A stretch of DNA of 64,000 nt from Amycolatopsis rubida (lineage in GTDB: Bacteria; Actinomycetota; Actinomycetes; Mycobacteriales; Pseudonocardiaceae), in assembly GCF_900115345.1 (NCBI RefSeq), contig NZ_FOWC01000001.1, positions 1,054,001-1,118,000 on the forward strand, read 5' to 3'. Under the pieces are notes generated by a model that saw nothing but the letters and a program-made list of their open reading frames with translations, made no database searches and was not told the DNA's origin. This document shows, in pieces, positions 51,019-59,740 of this stretch. A program made the position numbers and the translations under genes. Every line of letters starts with the position of its first letter. Within the stretch, counting starts at the first letter, position 1.

Positions 51019-51687
51019 ATGTCGCAAGACTGGCCGATGGGGCAGGAACCGCACGCGGCGGTGCTCGTCGCGCGAGGCCTGATCGAGCATCCGGAGCAGC
51101 TGGATCACGTGCTGCTCGACGACGAAGAAGGCTGGTTCGTCAGCGACGGCACGGAGTTCGGCGAGGATCCGGAGCTGGACGAGGAGCAGTTCGCCACGAT
51201 GTGCCTCCATGACGTCGTGGAGCTGATGCCGCAGCTGTCGGCGCTGGGCGAACTGCCTGCCGGGATGGGCGCGGAGTGGAACGCCGACAACGCGTCCTGG
51301 GTGCTGATTTCGCCGCTCGTGCCGAGCGATGACGACGAAGCCCGCGCGTACCGGGAGGCTCGCGCCGCCGCTTGGCCGCACGCCGGGTCGCCGATGGACG
51401 AGGTGAACCTCAGCCTGGGGTTGATGGAGATCGGCACCGCGGCGGACGCGCCTGCGCGCGGCGTGCGTTACGTCAGCCGGGAAGAAGACGGCACGTGGAT
51501 GTTCGTCGGCTTCGAGGTGCCGGATCCCGACGAGCAGACCGAGGTCGAGGTTGACACGCTGGAGCTCGGGCACGTGGCCCAGCTGTACCCGGACGTCGTC
51601 GAGCTGCTGGACGCGGAACCGGGCGAAGTGTTCTTCCGCGAGGCTCCGGATGCCGAGTGGCTGCACGTAATCGACGACGGGGAGTGA
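51019..51687 (+). CDS. Acidic protein, tandem paralogue 1 (DUF2185/Imm33-like)
   Basis: A 222-residue, very acidic protein. Two internally similar halves are visible: each has a stretch such as VLLDDEEGWFVSDGTEF or DGTWMFVGFEVPD followed by a helix-turn of the form (V)xLxPxLxALxxLPAGMGAEWN or VAQLYPDVVELLDAEPGEVFFRE. The hydrophobic-W-F-(S)-G/D plus YPDxxxLLDxPxGxxFxR pattern is reminiscent of DUF2185/Imm33 domains, some of which are immunity proteins; this link is tentative. ATG at 51019. A paralogue follows after 2 nt. Confidence 0.6.
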   Translation: MSQDWPMGQEPHAAVLVARGLIEHPEQLDHVLLDDEEGWFVSDGTEFGEDPELDEEQFATMCLHDVVELMPQLSALGELPAGMGAEWNADNASWVLISPLVPSDDDEARAYREARAAAWPHAGSPMDEVNLSLGLMEIGTAADAPARGVRYVSREEDGTWMFVGFEVPDPDEQTEVEVDTLELGHVAQLYPDVVELLDAEPGEVFFREAPDAEWLHVIDDGE

Positions 51688-51689
51688 AC

Positions 51690-52340
51690 ATGTCCGAGGA
51701 ATGGCCGCTGCGACAGGACCCGGAATCCCCGGTGATCATCGCGCACGACCTGGTGGACCATCCGGAGAAACTGGCCTTCGTCGTCCTCGACGATGACGAC
51801 GACTGGTTCATCAGCGACGGTGCCGAGTTCGAAGAGGACATGGAGGTCAACCGCCAGCTGTTCGGCGCGACGGCCCTGCGCGAGGCGGTGACCCTGCTGC
51901 CGCACCTGGTCGCGCTGGCCGACGTGCCGCCGGGGATGGCCGCGGACTGGGATCCGGACCGCCGCACCTGGCTGCTCAGCTCGGTGTCGGATTCCGATGA
52001 CCTCGACGAGGATTTCGTGCACCGGGAGGCCCGGATCGCCGCCTGGACGCACCCCGGCTCGCCGCTGGAAGAAGTCCAGCTGAGCACCGGCTTGACCGAG
52101 ATCGGAACGACCGCCGGCGCACCGGCGCGGGCAGTGCGCCAGGTCGTTCGCGAGCAGGACGGCACCTGGCTGTTCGTCGGCTTCGAGGTCCCCGAAGCGG
52201 AGGATTTCGAGGTGGAGGGCCTGGAACTGGAACACGTCGTGCAGCTGTACCCGGACGTCGTGCCGACCCTGCTCGCCGCGCCGGGCCAGGTGTTCGACCG
52301 GGCGGAACCGGGCGCGCCGTGGGAATTGGTGGAAGGCTGA
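51690..52340 (+). CDS. Acidic protein, tandem paralogue 2 (DUF2185/Imm33-like)
   Basis: A 216-residue paralogue of the preceding protein, matching it along its length (MSEEWPLRQDPESPVIIAHDLVDHPEKLAFVVLDDDDDWFISDGAEF against the same start in paralogue 1; both contain VQLYPDVV). ATG at 51690 follows GGGGAG and lies 2 nt after the upstream stop, so the pair is translationally linked. Two-domain structure as in paralogue 1. No polymorphic toxin is visible nearby. Role unknown. Confidence 0.6.
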   Translation: MSEEWPLRQDPESPVIIAHDLVDHPEKLAFVVLDDDDDWFISDGAEFEEDMEVNRQLFGATALREAVTLLPHLVALADVPPGMAADWDPDRRTWLLSSVSDSDDLDEDFVHREARIAAWTHPGSPLEEVQLSTGLTEIGTTAGAPARAVRQVVREQDGTWLFVGFEVPEAEDFEVEGLELEHVVQLYPDVVPTLLAAPGQVFDRAEPGAPWELVEG

Positions 52341-52467
52341 CGTCCTTTGTGGACTGTCTGAAATCGCAGACGCTTTCCGGTAGTCGTTGGTTGGGCGGCC
52401 CCGGCCGGATCAGTTCTACTGTGCCGACTCGCTCGCACGCCGCGGGCCGCTTCGGGAGGTTCCGTCG

Positions 52468-53847
52468 ATGACGACGAAGTCCGGGGACGGTTTGAGTCGC
52501 CGGTTGACCGGCAGGCACATCCGGTTCATCGCCCTTGGTTCGGCGATCGGCACCGGATTGTTCTACGGCTCCTCGGACACGATCGCCAAGGCCGGGCCGT
52601 CGGTTCTGCTCGCGTACCTCATCGGCGGCGCGGCGATTTTCTTCGTCCTGCGTGCACTGGGCGAGATGGCCGTCAACGATCCCGCGCCCGGTTCTTTCGG
52701 CGAATACGCGCGGAAACACCTGGGCCCGCTGGCAGGCTTCCTGACCGGCTGGACCTACGCGTTCGAGATGGTGATCGTCTGCGTCGCCGATGTCACGGCT
52801 TTGGCTGTGTACATGGGATTCTGGTTTCCCGATGTGCCACGCTGGATCTGGGTGGTGCTGACGATCCTGGTCATCGCCGCCGCGAACCTGGTGAGCGTAC
52901 GGGTTTACGGTGAGCTGGAGTTTTGGTTCACCCTGGTCAAGGTCGTCGCCATCGTCGCGATGATCCTCGGCGGCGCGGCGATCCTGATCTTCGGCCTCGG
53001 CGGTGCCTCCGGCAGCGCCGCCACCCTGTGGTCCCACGGCGGCTGGTTCCCCAACGGCCTCAGCGGTTTCATCGCTTCGTTCGCCTTGGTGATGTTCGCC
53101 TTCGGCGGCACGGAAATCTTGGGTCTCACCGCCGCCGAATCCGAGGACCCGCGCACCGCCATGCCCAAGGCGGTCAACACGGTCCCGGTTCGCGTTCTGC
53201 TTTTCTACGTGGCGACCCTGGCGATCATCATGATGCTGAACCCGTGGAACACGATCAGCACGTCCGGAAGCCCCTTCGTCCAAATCTTCGCTGGTCTTGG
53301 ATTGCACTCCGCCGCAACGGTTTTGAACATCGTCGTGGTCACCGCCGCGTTGTCCGCCATCAACAGCGACATCTTCGGCGCCGGACGGATGATCTACGGC
53401 CTGGCCCGGCGCGGCCAGGCACCCGCGATCATGGCCCGGGTCACGCGTAATGGCATCCCGTGGATGACCGTCCTGGTCGTTGCCGCGGCGCTGAGTCTGG
53501 CTGTTGTCCTGAACTATCTGCTGCCGGACAGCGCTTTCCTGCTGATCGCGTCGGTGGGCACGTTCGCGACGGTGTGGGTGTGGTTCATGATCCTGCTTAC
53601 CCACTACCGGTCCCGGCGCGGGAAGTCCGCCGCCGATCTGGCGTTCCCGGTGCCGTTCTGGCCGGTGGGCCAGGTTCTGACGATGGTGTTCATGGTGTTC
53701 GTCTTCGTGGTGATGGCCTTCGCCGAGGACACTCGCCTGGCGCTGCTGGTCGGAGTGGTGTGGCTGGCGGTGCTGTGCGCGTTGTACTGGTTCCACCGCC
53801 GGTCGGCCAAACCCGCGGCGAACGCTTTCGCGGATGTGGGCCCGTGA
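52468..53847 (+). CDS. Amino acid permease (APC/AAT family)
   Basis: A 459-residue permease with 12 hydrophobic segments. The N-terminal [29 protein letters not shown] is the AAT-family signature (AnsP, ProY, AroP type), and [28 protein letters not shown] is the conserved loop after helix 6. Proton-driven uptake of a neutral or aromatic amino acid is expected. ATG at 52468 follows GGGAGG. It precedes an aminotransferase on the same strand by 110 nt, with a regulatory dyad in between. Confidence 0.92.
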   Translation: MTTKSGDGLSRRLTGRHIRFIALGSAIGTGLFYGSSDTIAKAGPSVLLAYLIGGAAIFFVLRALGEMAVNDPAPGSFGEYARKHLGPLAGFLTGWTYAFEMVIVCVADVTALAVYMGFWFPDVPRWIWVVLTILVIAAANLVSVRVYGELEFWFTLVKVVAIVAMILGGAAILIFGLGGASGSAATLWSHGGWFPNGLSGFIASFALVMFAFGGTEILGLTAAESEDPRTAMPKAVNTVPVRVLLFYVATLAIIMMLNPWNTISTSGSPFVQIFAGLGLHSAATVLNIVVVTAALSAINSDIFGAGRMIYGLARRGQAPAIMARVTRNGIPWMTVLVVAAALSLAVVLNYLLPDSAFLLIASVGTFATVWVWFMILLTHYRSRRGKSAADLAFPVPFWPVGQVLTMVFMVFVFVVMAFAEDTRLALLVGVVWLAVLCALYWFHRRSAKPAANAFADVGP

Positions 53848-53913
53848 GCAGCGGACATCGAGCTGGCCCGGTCGCGGAGCCAGCGCCGCGGCTTGCCGGC
53901 CTGATCGGTCGCC

Positions 53914-53950
53914 TCCTAGTATCTTAAAAACTTACGCTAAGATATTAGGA
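53914..53950 (+). promoter_or_regulatory. TATCTTA-containing dyad overlapping the aminotransferase RBS
   Basis: TCCTAGTATCTTA (53914-53926) and TAAGATATTAGGA (53938-53950) are 13-bp arms with one mismatch and an 11-bp spacer. The right arm overlaps the AGGAGG ribosome-binding site (53947-53952). TATCTTA recurs twice in the GntR/hyuA gap, so this is a probable GntR site. Confidence 0.65.
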
Positions 53951-53956
53951 GGCGAG

Positions 53957-55057
53957 ATGGAGCGGCTGCCTGCACTGGCCTTGGCCGACCGGGCGCGTGT
54001 CCTGCCGGGCATCCCGATGCCCGGGGTGCCCGCGCTGCCGATGCCCGAACACGTGCTCGACGCCGTGCGCCACGCCGCCGGGCGGGTGAGGCCGCGCCAG
54101 TCGTGGGGGACGCCCGAACTGCGCCGGGCCATCGCGGAGCACCTGGGCGGGCAATCCGGTCTGGCAGTCGACCCGGACCGCGAACTGCTGGTCACGCACG
54201 GCGCGCAGCAAGGGATGAGCGTCGTGCTGCGCGCCCTGCTCGCGACCGGGGACGAGGTGCTGGTGCCCGCCCCGACGTATTTCTTCGATGGCATGGTGCG
54301 CATGGCCGGAGCCCGTCCGGTCTACGTGCCGGGACGGCCGGAGCACGGGTGGGCCACCGACGTCGACGGCCTCCGCGGCGCGGTCACCCCGGCGACAAGG
54401 GCGATCCTGCTGTGCAACCCCAACAACCCGACTGGACACACGCCCTCGCGGGACGAGCTGTCGGCCGTGCTCGCGCTGGCTTCCGAGCACGGGCTGCTGG
54501 TGCTCGCCGACGAGTCCTACGCCCGGTATGTCCACAGCGGACCTGGATATGCGCCCCAGCAGCTGCTGCGCGGCGAATGGCCCGAGCTGGTGACGGTGAC
54601 CAGCCTGAGCAAGAACTACGCGTTCACGCAGTGGCGCATTGGCTACGTGCACGCTCCGGCCCACTTGGCCGAGCGCGTGCACCGGGCGTTCGAGTGGGAT
54701 GCGATCAACGTCGGCGACGTGCCCCAGGCGGCGGCGTGTGCGGTGCTCTCTGGGCCGCAGGACTGGCTCGACGTCGTCTTCGCCTCTTTCCGGCAACGGC
54801 GGGATCAGCTGTGCGCCGCGCTCGACGCGGCGGGACTGCCGGTGGTGCGGCCGGATTCGGGGATTTTCGTGTTCCCGGACCTGTCCGTGCTCGGGAGGCG
54901 GGGGCGAGATCTCGAAGACCTGCTGCTGCGTGCGGGAATCCCCGGCGTCGCTGGGGACGCGTTCCAGGGGCCGGGCACGCATGCTCGGCTGCTCTACGGC
55001 GGTGCCGAGGCGGATCTCGCCGAGGCGGGGAAACGGCTCGCCGCGCTGGCGGGCTGA
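53957..55057 (+). CDS. PLP-dependent class I/II aminotransferase
   Basis: A 366-residue fold-type I aminotransferase: THGAQQGMSVVLRALLATGDEVLVPAPTYFF, LLCNPNNPTGHTPSRDEL (Asn for PLP), LADESYARYVH (Asp) and the Schiff-base Lys in SLSKNYAFTQWRIGYVHAP, ending with RLLYGGAEADLAEA. Shorter than AspC-type enzymes. ATG at 53957 follows AGGAGG. Located between the permease and the GntR gene, suggesting catabolic transamination of the imported compound. It converges on the GntR gene with a 10-nt gap. Confidence 0.9.
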   Translation: MERLPALALADRARVLPGIPMPGVPALPMPEHVLDAVRHAAGRVRPRQSWGTPELRRAIAEHLGGQSGLAVDPDRELLVTHGAQQGMSVVLRALLATGDEVLVPAPTYFFDGMVRMAGARPVYVPGRPEHGWATDVDGLRGAVTPATRAILLCNPNNPTGHTPSRDELSAVLALASEHGLLVLADESYARYVHSGPGYAPQQLLRGEWPELVTVTSLSKNYAFTQWRIGYVHAPAHLAERVHRAFEWDAINVGDVPQAAACAVLSGPQDWLDVVFASFRQRRDQLCAALDAAGLPVVRPDSGIFVFPDLSVLGRRGRDLEDLLLRAGIPGVAGDAFQGPGTHARLLYGGAEADLAEAGKRLAALAG

Positions 55058-55067
55058 GCGCGGCGGG

Positions 55068-55787
55068 TCAGGGGACCGCGATCTCGGCGTCGGTGATCGA
55101 CCGGCTCGCGGCCAGCGCGCCGATGGTCTCCCGGCGTGCCGACGTGGTCCGCCGCCGCATCGCGGCGCGGGCCGCGTCGGGGTCTCGCGCGGCGATGGCG
55201 TCCACGACAGCCTGGCGCTCCCGCAGTCGTTCCGGCGGCATCGAGGGGTCGAGCCGGATGCTCAGCCTGGAGATCCGCTCGATCTCGTCGAGCACGCCGA
55301 TCGACGCCGCGGCAAGGCGGTGGTTGCCGGAGCCGTTCGCGATGATCGATTCGAACTCGTAGTTCGCGCGGAACCGCTCCTCGAAGTGCGGGCCGCCGAG
55401 CTGGTCCTCGTCGGTGTCGATGGCCAGCTCCGCCAGCCGGGCGCCGTCGGCCGCCGGCAGCCCTCGCTCCGCACACAGCGCGGCCGCCTGCGACTGGAGC
55501 AGTGCGCGCATGTCGCAGAGGTCGGTCGCGTCTCCGAGCGTGACCGGGGAGACGACGTAGCCGGCGCGGGGCAGCGGCCGCACCAGGCCGTCGCGGTGCA
55601 ATCGCGCGAGTGCCTCGCGCACGGGAGTCTTGCTCAGCCCGAACGCGGTGGCGACCTCCAGCTCCGTGAACGTCGCGCCCGGTGCCCGGTCCAGCTCGAT
55701 GATCTCCCGCTTGAGCCGCCGGTAGGCGTTCTCCATCAGGCTGCCCGTTGGCGGGTGCTCGCGGATCAGGTCGGGCTCGTAACGCAC
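55068..55787 (-). CDS. GntR family regulator (FadR/FCD type)
   Basis: A 239-residue regulator with an N-terminal winged helix (YRRLKREIIELDRAPGATFTELEVATAFGLSKTPVREALARLHRDGLV, split; residues about 22-70) and an all-helical FCD ligand domain. The GTG at 55787 follows GGGAG. It is divergent from hyuA across a gap with two TATCTTA boxes and probably represses hyuA-hyuB-transporter and, via the dyad at 53914, the aminotransferase. The ligand is likely a pathway acid or hydantoin; unproven. Confidence 0.9.
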   Translation of the reverse strand: MRYEPDLIREHPPTGSLMENAYRRLKREIIELDRAPGATFTELEVATAFGLSKTPVREALARLHRDGLVRPLPRAGYVVSPVTLGDATDLCDMRALLQSQAAALCAERGLPAADGARLAELAIDTDEDQLGGPHFEERFRANYEFESIIANGSGNHRLAAASIGVLDEIERISRLSIRLDPSMPPERLRERQAVVDAIAARDPDAARAAMRRRTTSARRETIGALAASRSITDAEIAVP

Positions 55788-55837
55788 CTGCTGCTCCCTT
55801 GGTCCGGCGGTCGTTGAAACGGTACACCGGGCGAAAA

Positions 55838-55867
55838 ATATCTTAGAGACGTCTTGCTAATATCTTA
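55838..55867. promoter_or_regulatory. Two direct TATCTTA boxes between gntR and hyuA
   Basis: ATATCTTA at 55838-55845 and AATATCTTA at 55859-55867 are direct repeats 22 nt apart (about two helical turns), flanking an AGACGTCT dyad. The same heptamer occurs in the dyad before the aminotransferase. Confidence 0.65.
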
Positions 55868-55917
55868 ACGGATTCCTACTCTGCATCCAGATGTTGGACA
55901 GGGCGAAGGAGACCGCA

Positions 55918-57993
55918 GTGCTTCCCAGTTCCGATCCTCGTTCCGGCTGGCGCGTCGGCGCCGACATCGGGGGCACGTTCACCGACGTGATCGCGCTCGG
56001 CCCAGCCGGACAGGTGGTGCCGATGAAGGTCCTGTCCACCCCGCCCGATTTCGGGACCGGCGTGGTCACGGCGACCACTGGCGTGCTAGCGGAGGCCGGT
56101 GCCGCTCCGGACGCGGTCACCGCGATGCTGCACGGCACCACCGTTGCCACCAACGCGATCCTCGAGGCCGCCGGAGCGCGCACTGCCGTGGTCACCACAC
56201 TGGGCTTCCGGGACGTGCTGGAACTGGGCCGGCTGCGCCGCCCGGTGCTCTACGACTTGTCGTGGGTCAAGCCAGTCCCGCTCGCCGCGCGTCGCGACCG
56301 GCACGAACTCGCGCAGCGCATCACCGCGGACGGCCGCCTGGACCCGGCCGCGGACGAGGCCGAGGTCCGCGCGCTGGCCTCCCGGCTGCGCGCGGACGGC
56401 ATCGAGGCGGTCGCGGTGTGCCTGCTCAACTCCTACGTCCGTCCCGACGAGGAGCGGCGCGTCGCCGAGTCGCTGCGTGCGGAGCTGCCTGGGGTCTACG
56501 TGACCGCTTCGGTCGACATTTCCCCGCAGCCGCACGAGTTCGAGCGCACCAGCACCGCCGCCGTCAACGCGTACGTCGGGCCGGCCGTGCACGGCTATCT
56601 CACCCGGCTCGAAGCAGGACTGCGCGCGGAGGGCGTGCACGCGCCGCTGATGGTCATGCAGTCCAGCGGCGGTTTGCTCGACGCGGAGTCGGTGTCGCAC
56701 CGGCCCGTGCAGATCATCGAGTCCGGCCCGGCCGCGGGCGTCACCGCGGTCCGGCGGCTCGCGCACCTGCTCGACCTGCCGTCGGTGGTCGCGTTCGACA
56801 TGGGCGGCACGACCGCGAAGGCGTCGCTGATCGAGCACGGCGAGCCGTTCGTCTCGGCGGACTACGAGGTCGGCGGCGGGATGAACGTCGCACGGGGCTT
56901 GGGTTCCGGCGCGGGCTACCCGGTGCGGACGCCGTCGATCGATATCGCCGAGGTCGGTTCCGGCGGTGGCAGCGTCATCGCTGTCGACGAGGCAGGCGCG
57001 TTGCACGTCGGTCCGGCGAGCGCCGGTTCGCGGCCCGGGCCCGCCTGCTACGGCAACGGCGGCGAACTGCCCACGCTCACCGACGCCAACGTGTCCCTTG
57101 GTTACCTCAGCCCGGACGCGTTGGCGGGCGGGCGCGTCGCCGTCCACCCCGACCTCGCCGCCAAGGCCCTCACCACCGTCGCCGAGCAGCTGAAGCGCGA
57201 ACCCCTGGACACCGCGCGCGGGGCGTACGAGGTCGCCGTGTCGAACATGACCACGGCGGTCAAAGCGGTCACCAGCGAACGCGGTCGCGATCCCCGCGAC
57301 GCGACCATGGTCGCCTTCGGCGGTGCCGGACCGCTCTATGCCGCCGAACTCGCCCGGGAACTGGGCATCGCCACCGTCTTGGTCCCCGCGCATCCCGGGC
57401 TGTTCAGCAGCCTCGGCCTCCTCGTCGCGGACACGGAGCTGCACGAGATCGCCCCGTACCGCGAGGAGCTGGCGGACATCGACGCACTGGCGACGGAATT
57501 CGCCGCGCTCACCGCGAAGGTGACCGCGGAGCTGGGCGAGAACGCCGTGCTCGAACGGTTGCTCGACCTGCGCTATCGCGGCCAGCGTTTCGAACTGCGC
57601 ATCCGCCTGGACGACGGCGACCTCACCGAAGACCTCCTCGCCGCGGCGCGGGCGCGGTTTCACGCCGAACACCAACGCACCTACGGCCGCGCCGGCGGCG
57701 ACGACCTGGTCGAGCTGGTCAACCTTCGCGTGCGTGGCGTGGTGCCCAGCACTGTGCCGCTGGAGGATGTCTTGCGCCCGGCCCCGGACGACGATCGGAC
57801 GCCGTCGACCCGCGAATGCCGGTTCGCCGCCATGACCCGCACCCCTGTGCTGCGGCGCGCGGATCTGGGAGCCGAGCCGGTCGAGGGCCCGGTCATCGTC
57901 GAGGACATGGACGCCACCACTCTCGTGCCGCCCGGTGCCCGCGTGCACCGGGACCAGTTCTGCAACATCGTGATCACCTGGAGTGCCGCATGA
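55918..57993 (+). CDS. hyuA: Hydantoinase/oxoprolinase subunit A family protein (HyuA)
   Basis: A 691-residue HyuA-type ATP-binding subunit. ADIGGTFTDVI (about residues 15-25) is the ASKHA phosphate-binding loop; VAFDMGGTTAKASLIEHG is the second; VGSGGGSVIAVDEAGALHVGPASAGSRPGPACYG and VAFGGAGPLYAAELARELG complete the set. The family includes N-methylhydantoinase, 5-oxoprolinase and acetone/acetophenone carboxylase subunits. The GTG at 55918 has AAGGAG at 6 nt; an upstream ATG (55891) lacks a binding site. Its stop overlaps hyuB (ATGA). Exact substrate cannot be told. Confidence 0.92.
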   Translation: MLPSSDPRSGWRVGADIGGTFTDVIALGPAGQVVPMKVLSTPPDFGTGVVTATTGVLAEAGAAPDAVTAMLHGTTVATNAILEAAGARTAVVTTLGFRDVLELGRLRRPVLYDLSWVKPVPLAARRDRHELAQRITADGRLDPAADEAEVRALASRLRADGIEAVAVCLLNSYVRPDEERRVAESLRAELPGVYVTASVDISPQPHEFERTSTAAVNAYVGPAVHGYLTRLEAGLRAEGVHAPLMVMQSSGGLLDAESVSHRPVQIIESGPAAGVTAVRRLAHLLDLPSVVAFDMGGTTAKASLIEHGEPFVSADYEVGGGMNVARGLGSGAGYPVRTPSIDIAEVGSGGGSVIAVDEAGALHVGPASAGSRPGPACYGNGGELPTLTDANVSLGYLSPDALAGGRVAVHPDLAAKALTTVAEQLKREPLDTARGAYEVAVSNMTTAVKAVTSERGRDPRDATMVAFGGAGPLYAAELARELGIATVLVPAHPGLFSSLGLLVADTELHEIAPYREELADIDALATEFAALTAKVTAELGENAVLERLLDLRYRGQRFELRIRLDDGDLTEDLLAAARARFHAEHQRTYGRAGGDDLVELVNLRVRGVVPSTVPLEDVLRPAPDDDRTPSTRECRFAAMTRTPVLRRADLGAEPVEGPVIVEDMDATTLVPPGARVHRDQFCNIVITWSAA

Positions 57994-59699
57994 TCCGCGA
58001 CGCCGTCACCTTCGAGGTCTTCCGCAACGCCGTCACCGGCATCGCCGACGAAATGGCGATCACCATCGTGCGCACCGCGCACTCGCAGATCGTCGCGTCC
58101 AGCATGGACTTCTCGGCCGCGCTGTGCGATATCCGCGGCCGCGTGATCGCGCAGGCCAACACGTGTCCGGTGCACCTGGGATCGGTTCCGGACGCGATGG
58201 CCGCGATGCTCGCCGAGTTCGGCGACGACCTCCGGCCCGGCGACCTCTACCTGCTCAACGACCCGTCGCGCGGCGGGATGCACCTGCCGGACATCTTCGC
58301 CGTCGCCCCGGTTTTCGCGGGCCAGGACCTGCTGGGCTTCTCGGTGACCGTGGTCAACCACGCGGACGTCGGCGGCTGGGTGGCCGGGTCGATGGGTGTG
58401 CAGTCCACGAGCATCTTCGCCGAGGGAGTGCAGATCCCGCCGTCGCGGCTGATCGACGGCGGACAGCTGAACACTGCTTTTCTCAACCTCATCCTGCGTA
58501 ACGTCCGGGAACCGGAGTTGCTGCGCGGCGACCTCGATTCCCAGCTCGCCGCGTGCCACGCCGGTGCCGAGGGGATGCGCGCGCTCGCCGCCCGCCACGG
58601 CGCCGACGGACTCGCGGAGCTGACCGACGAATTGCTCGACTATTCGGAAACCTTGCTGCGTGCCGCGCTCGCCGAGGCCGTACCCGGCAGCTACGAGTTC
58701 ACCGACCACATCGACGACGACGGCCTCGGCTCCGGCCCGATCCCGTTCCGCGTCAAAGTCACGTTGTCCGGCACCGGGATCGAGCTGGACTTCAGCGGCT
58801 CCTCGCCGCAGGTCGCGTCCGCGCTCAACGCGACCGCGTCCTTCACCCGCTCAGCCTCCTATGCCGCGGTACAGGGCGCGCTCGCTCGCGACATCCCGGC
58901 CAACAGCGGGTTCTACCGGCCGTTCACGTTCGTCATTCCGGAAGCGTCCATTCTGGACGGACGGCGGCCGTCCGCCCGCGGTGCGCGCGGCCTGGTCGCG
59001 TACCGGATCATCGACGCCGTGCTCGGCGCCCTCGCCCCGGTTTTCCCGGATCGCGTGCCCGCCGCGGGCGACGGCGGTCCGGACTCCGTCGCGGTCGGGG
59101 TCACCGACTCGGACGGGAACTCCGTGGTGCTGTGGGACATCCTGTGCGGAGCGTGGGGCGCCCGGCCGGACCGCGACGGGGTGGACGCGATCAGCCCGCT
59201 CGGTGCCAACCTGGCCAACACGCCGGTGGAGGAACTGGAACGCGCGGGCCATATCCGCATCGACGGCTACGGCTTCCTGCCCGACACCGGCGGTGCCGGG
59301 AGGTTCCGGGGCGGCCTGGCGACCTTCCGCGACATGACGGTCCTCGCTCCGGAAGCGAGCGTGCAGATCCGTTCCGACCGGCGGAAATTCCTGCCCTACG
59401 GCCTCGACGGCGGAGCCGCGGGCACGCCGTCGCTCAACATCGTCGATCCTGGCGGACCCGGCGAACGCCTGCTGGAATCCAAACCGTATCTCGTGCTGAC
59501 CGCGGGTACCCGGCACCGGCACGTGACCGCGGGCGGCGGCGGGCACGGCGACCCGTTCACCCGGGAGCCGCGTCGCGTCCTCGACGACGTGCGGGAAGAG
59601 AAGGTGACCAGAGCGGGCGCGGCCCGCGATTACGGCGTCGTCGTCACCGCGGACGGCGTGCTCGACCACAACGCCACGGCCGCCTTGCGCGCTCGCTGA
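57990..59699 (+). CDS. hyuB: Hydantoinase B/oxoprolinase family protein (HyuB)
   Basis: A 569-residue HyuB-type subunit: TFEVFRNAVTGIADEMAITIVRTAHSQIVASSMDFSAALCD, NDPSRGGMHLPDIF, VVNHADVGGWVAGSM, LDFSGSSPQVASALNATAS and GGGGHGDPFTR at the C-terminus. The first metal-type motif D-x-S-x-x-x-x-D (MDFSAALCD) and HxP/HxxD residues agree with the family. ATG at 57990 overlaps the hyuA stop; the two form an ATP-dependent amide/cyclic-imide hydrolase or carboxylase complex. Confidence 0.92.
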   Translation: MIRDAVTFEVFRNAVTGIADEMAITIVRTAHSQIVASSMDFSAALCDIRGRVIAQANTCPVHLGSVPDAMAAMLAEFGDDLRPGDLYLLNDPSRGGMHLPDIFAVAPVFAGQDLLGFSVTVVNHADVGGWVAGSMGVQSTSIFAEGVQIPPSRLIDGGQLNTAFLNLILRNVREPELLRGDLDSQLAACHAGAEGMRALAARHGADGLAELTDELLDYSETLLRAALAEAVPGSYEFTDHIDDDGLGSGPIPFRVKVTLSGTGIELDFSGSSPQVASALNATASFTRSASYAAVQGALARDIPANSGFYRPFTFVIPEASILDGRRPSARGARGLVAYRIIDAVLGALAPVFPDRVPAAGDGGPDSVAVGVTDSDGNSVVLWDILCGAWGARPDRDGVDAISPLGANLANTPVEELERAGHIRIDGYGFLPDTGGAGRFRGGLATFRDMTVLAPEASVQIRSDRRKFLPYGLDGGAAGTPSLNIVDPGGPGERLLESKPYLVLTAGTRHRHVTAGGGGHGDPFTREPRRVLDDVREEKVTRAGAARDYGVVVTADGVLDHNATAALRAR

Positions 59700-59740
59700 T
59701 CCCCGTCATCCGGAAAGGACTGTCCAGAAAGGACTCCTTC

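Noticed and set aside
56086..57948. 620-residue minus-strand frame opposite hyuA
   Set aside because: No family motif, and the plus strand has all HyuA motifs and the overlap with hyuB.
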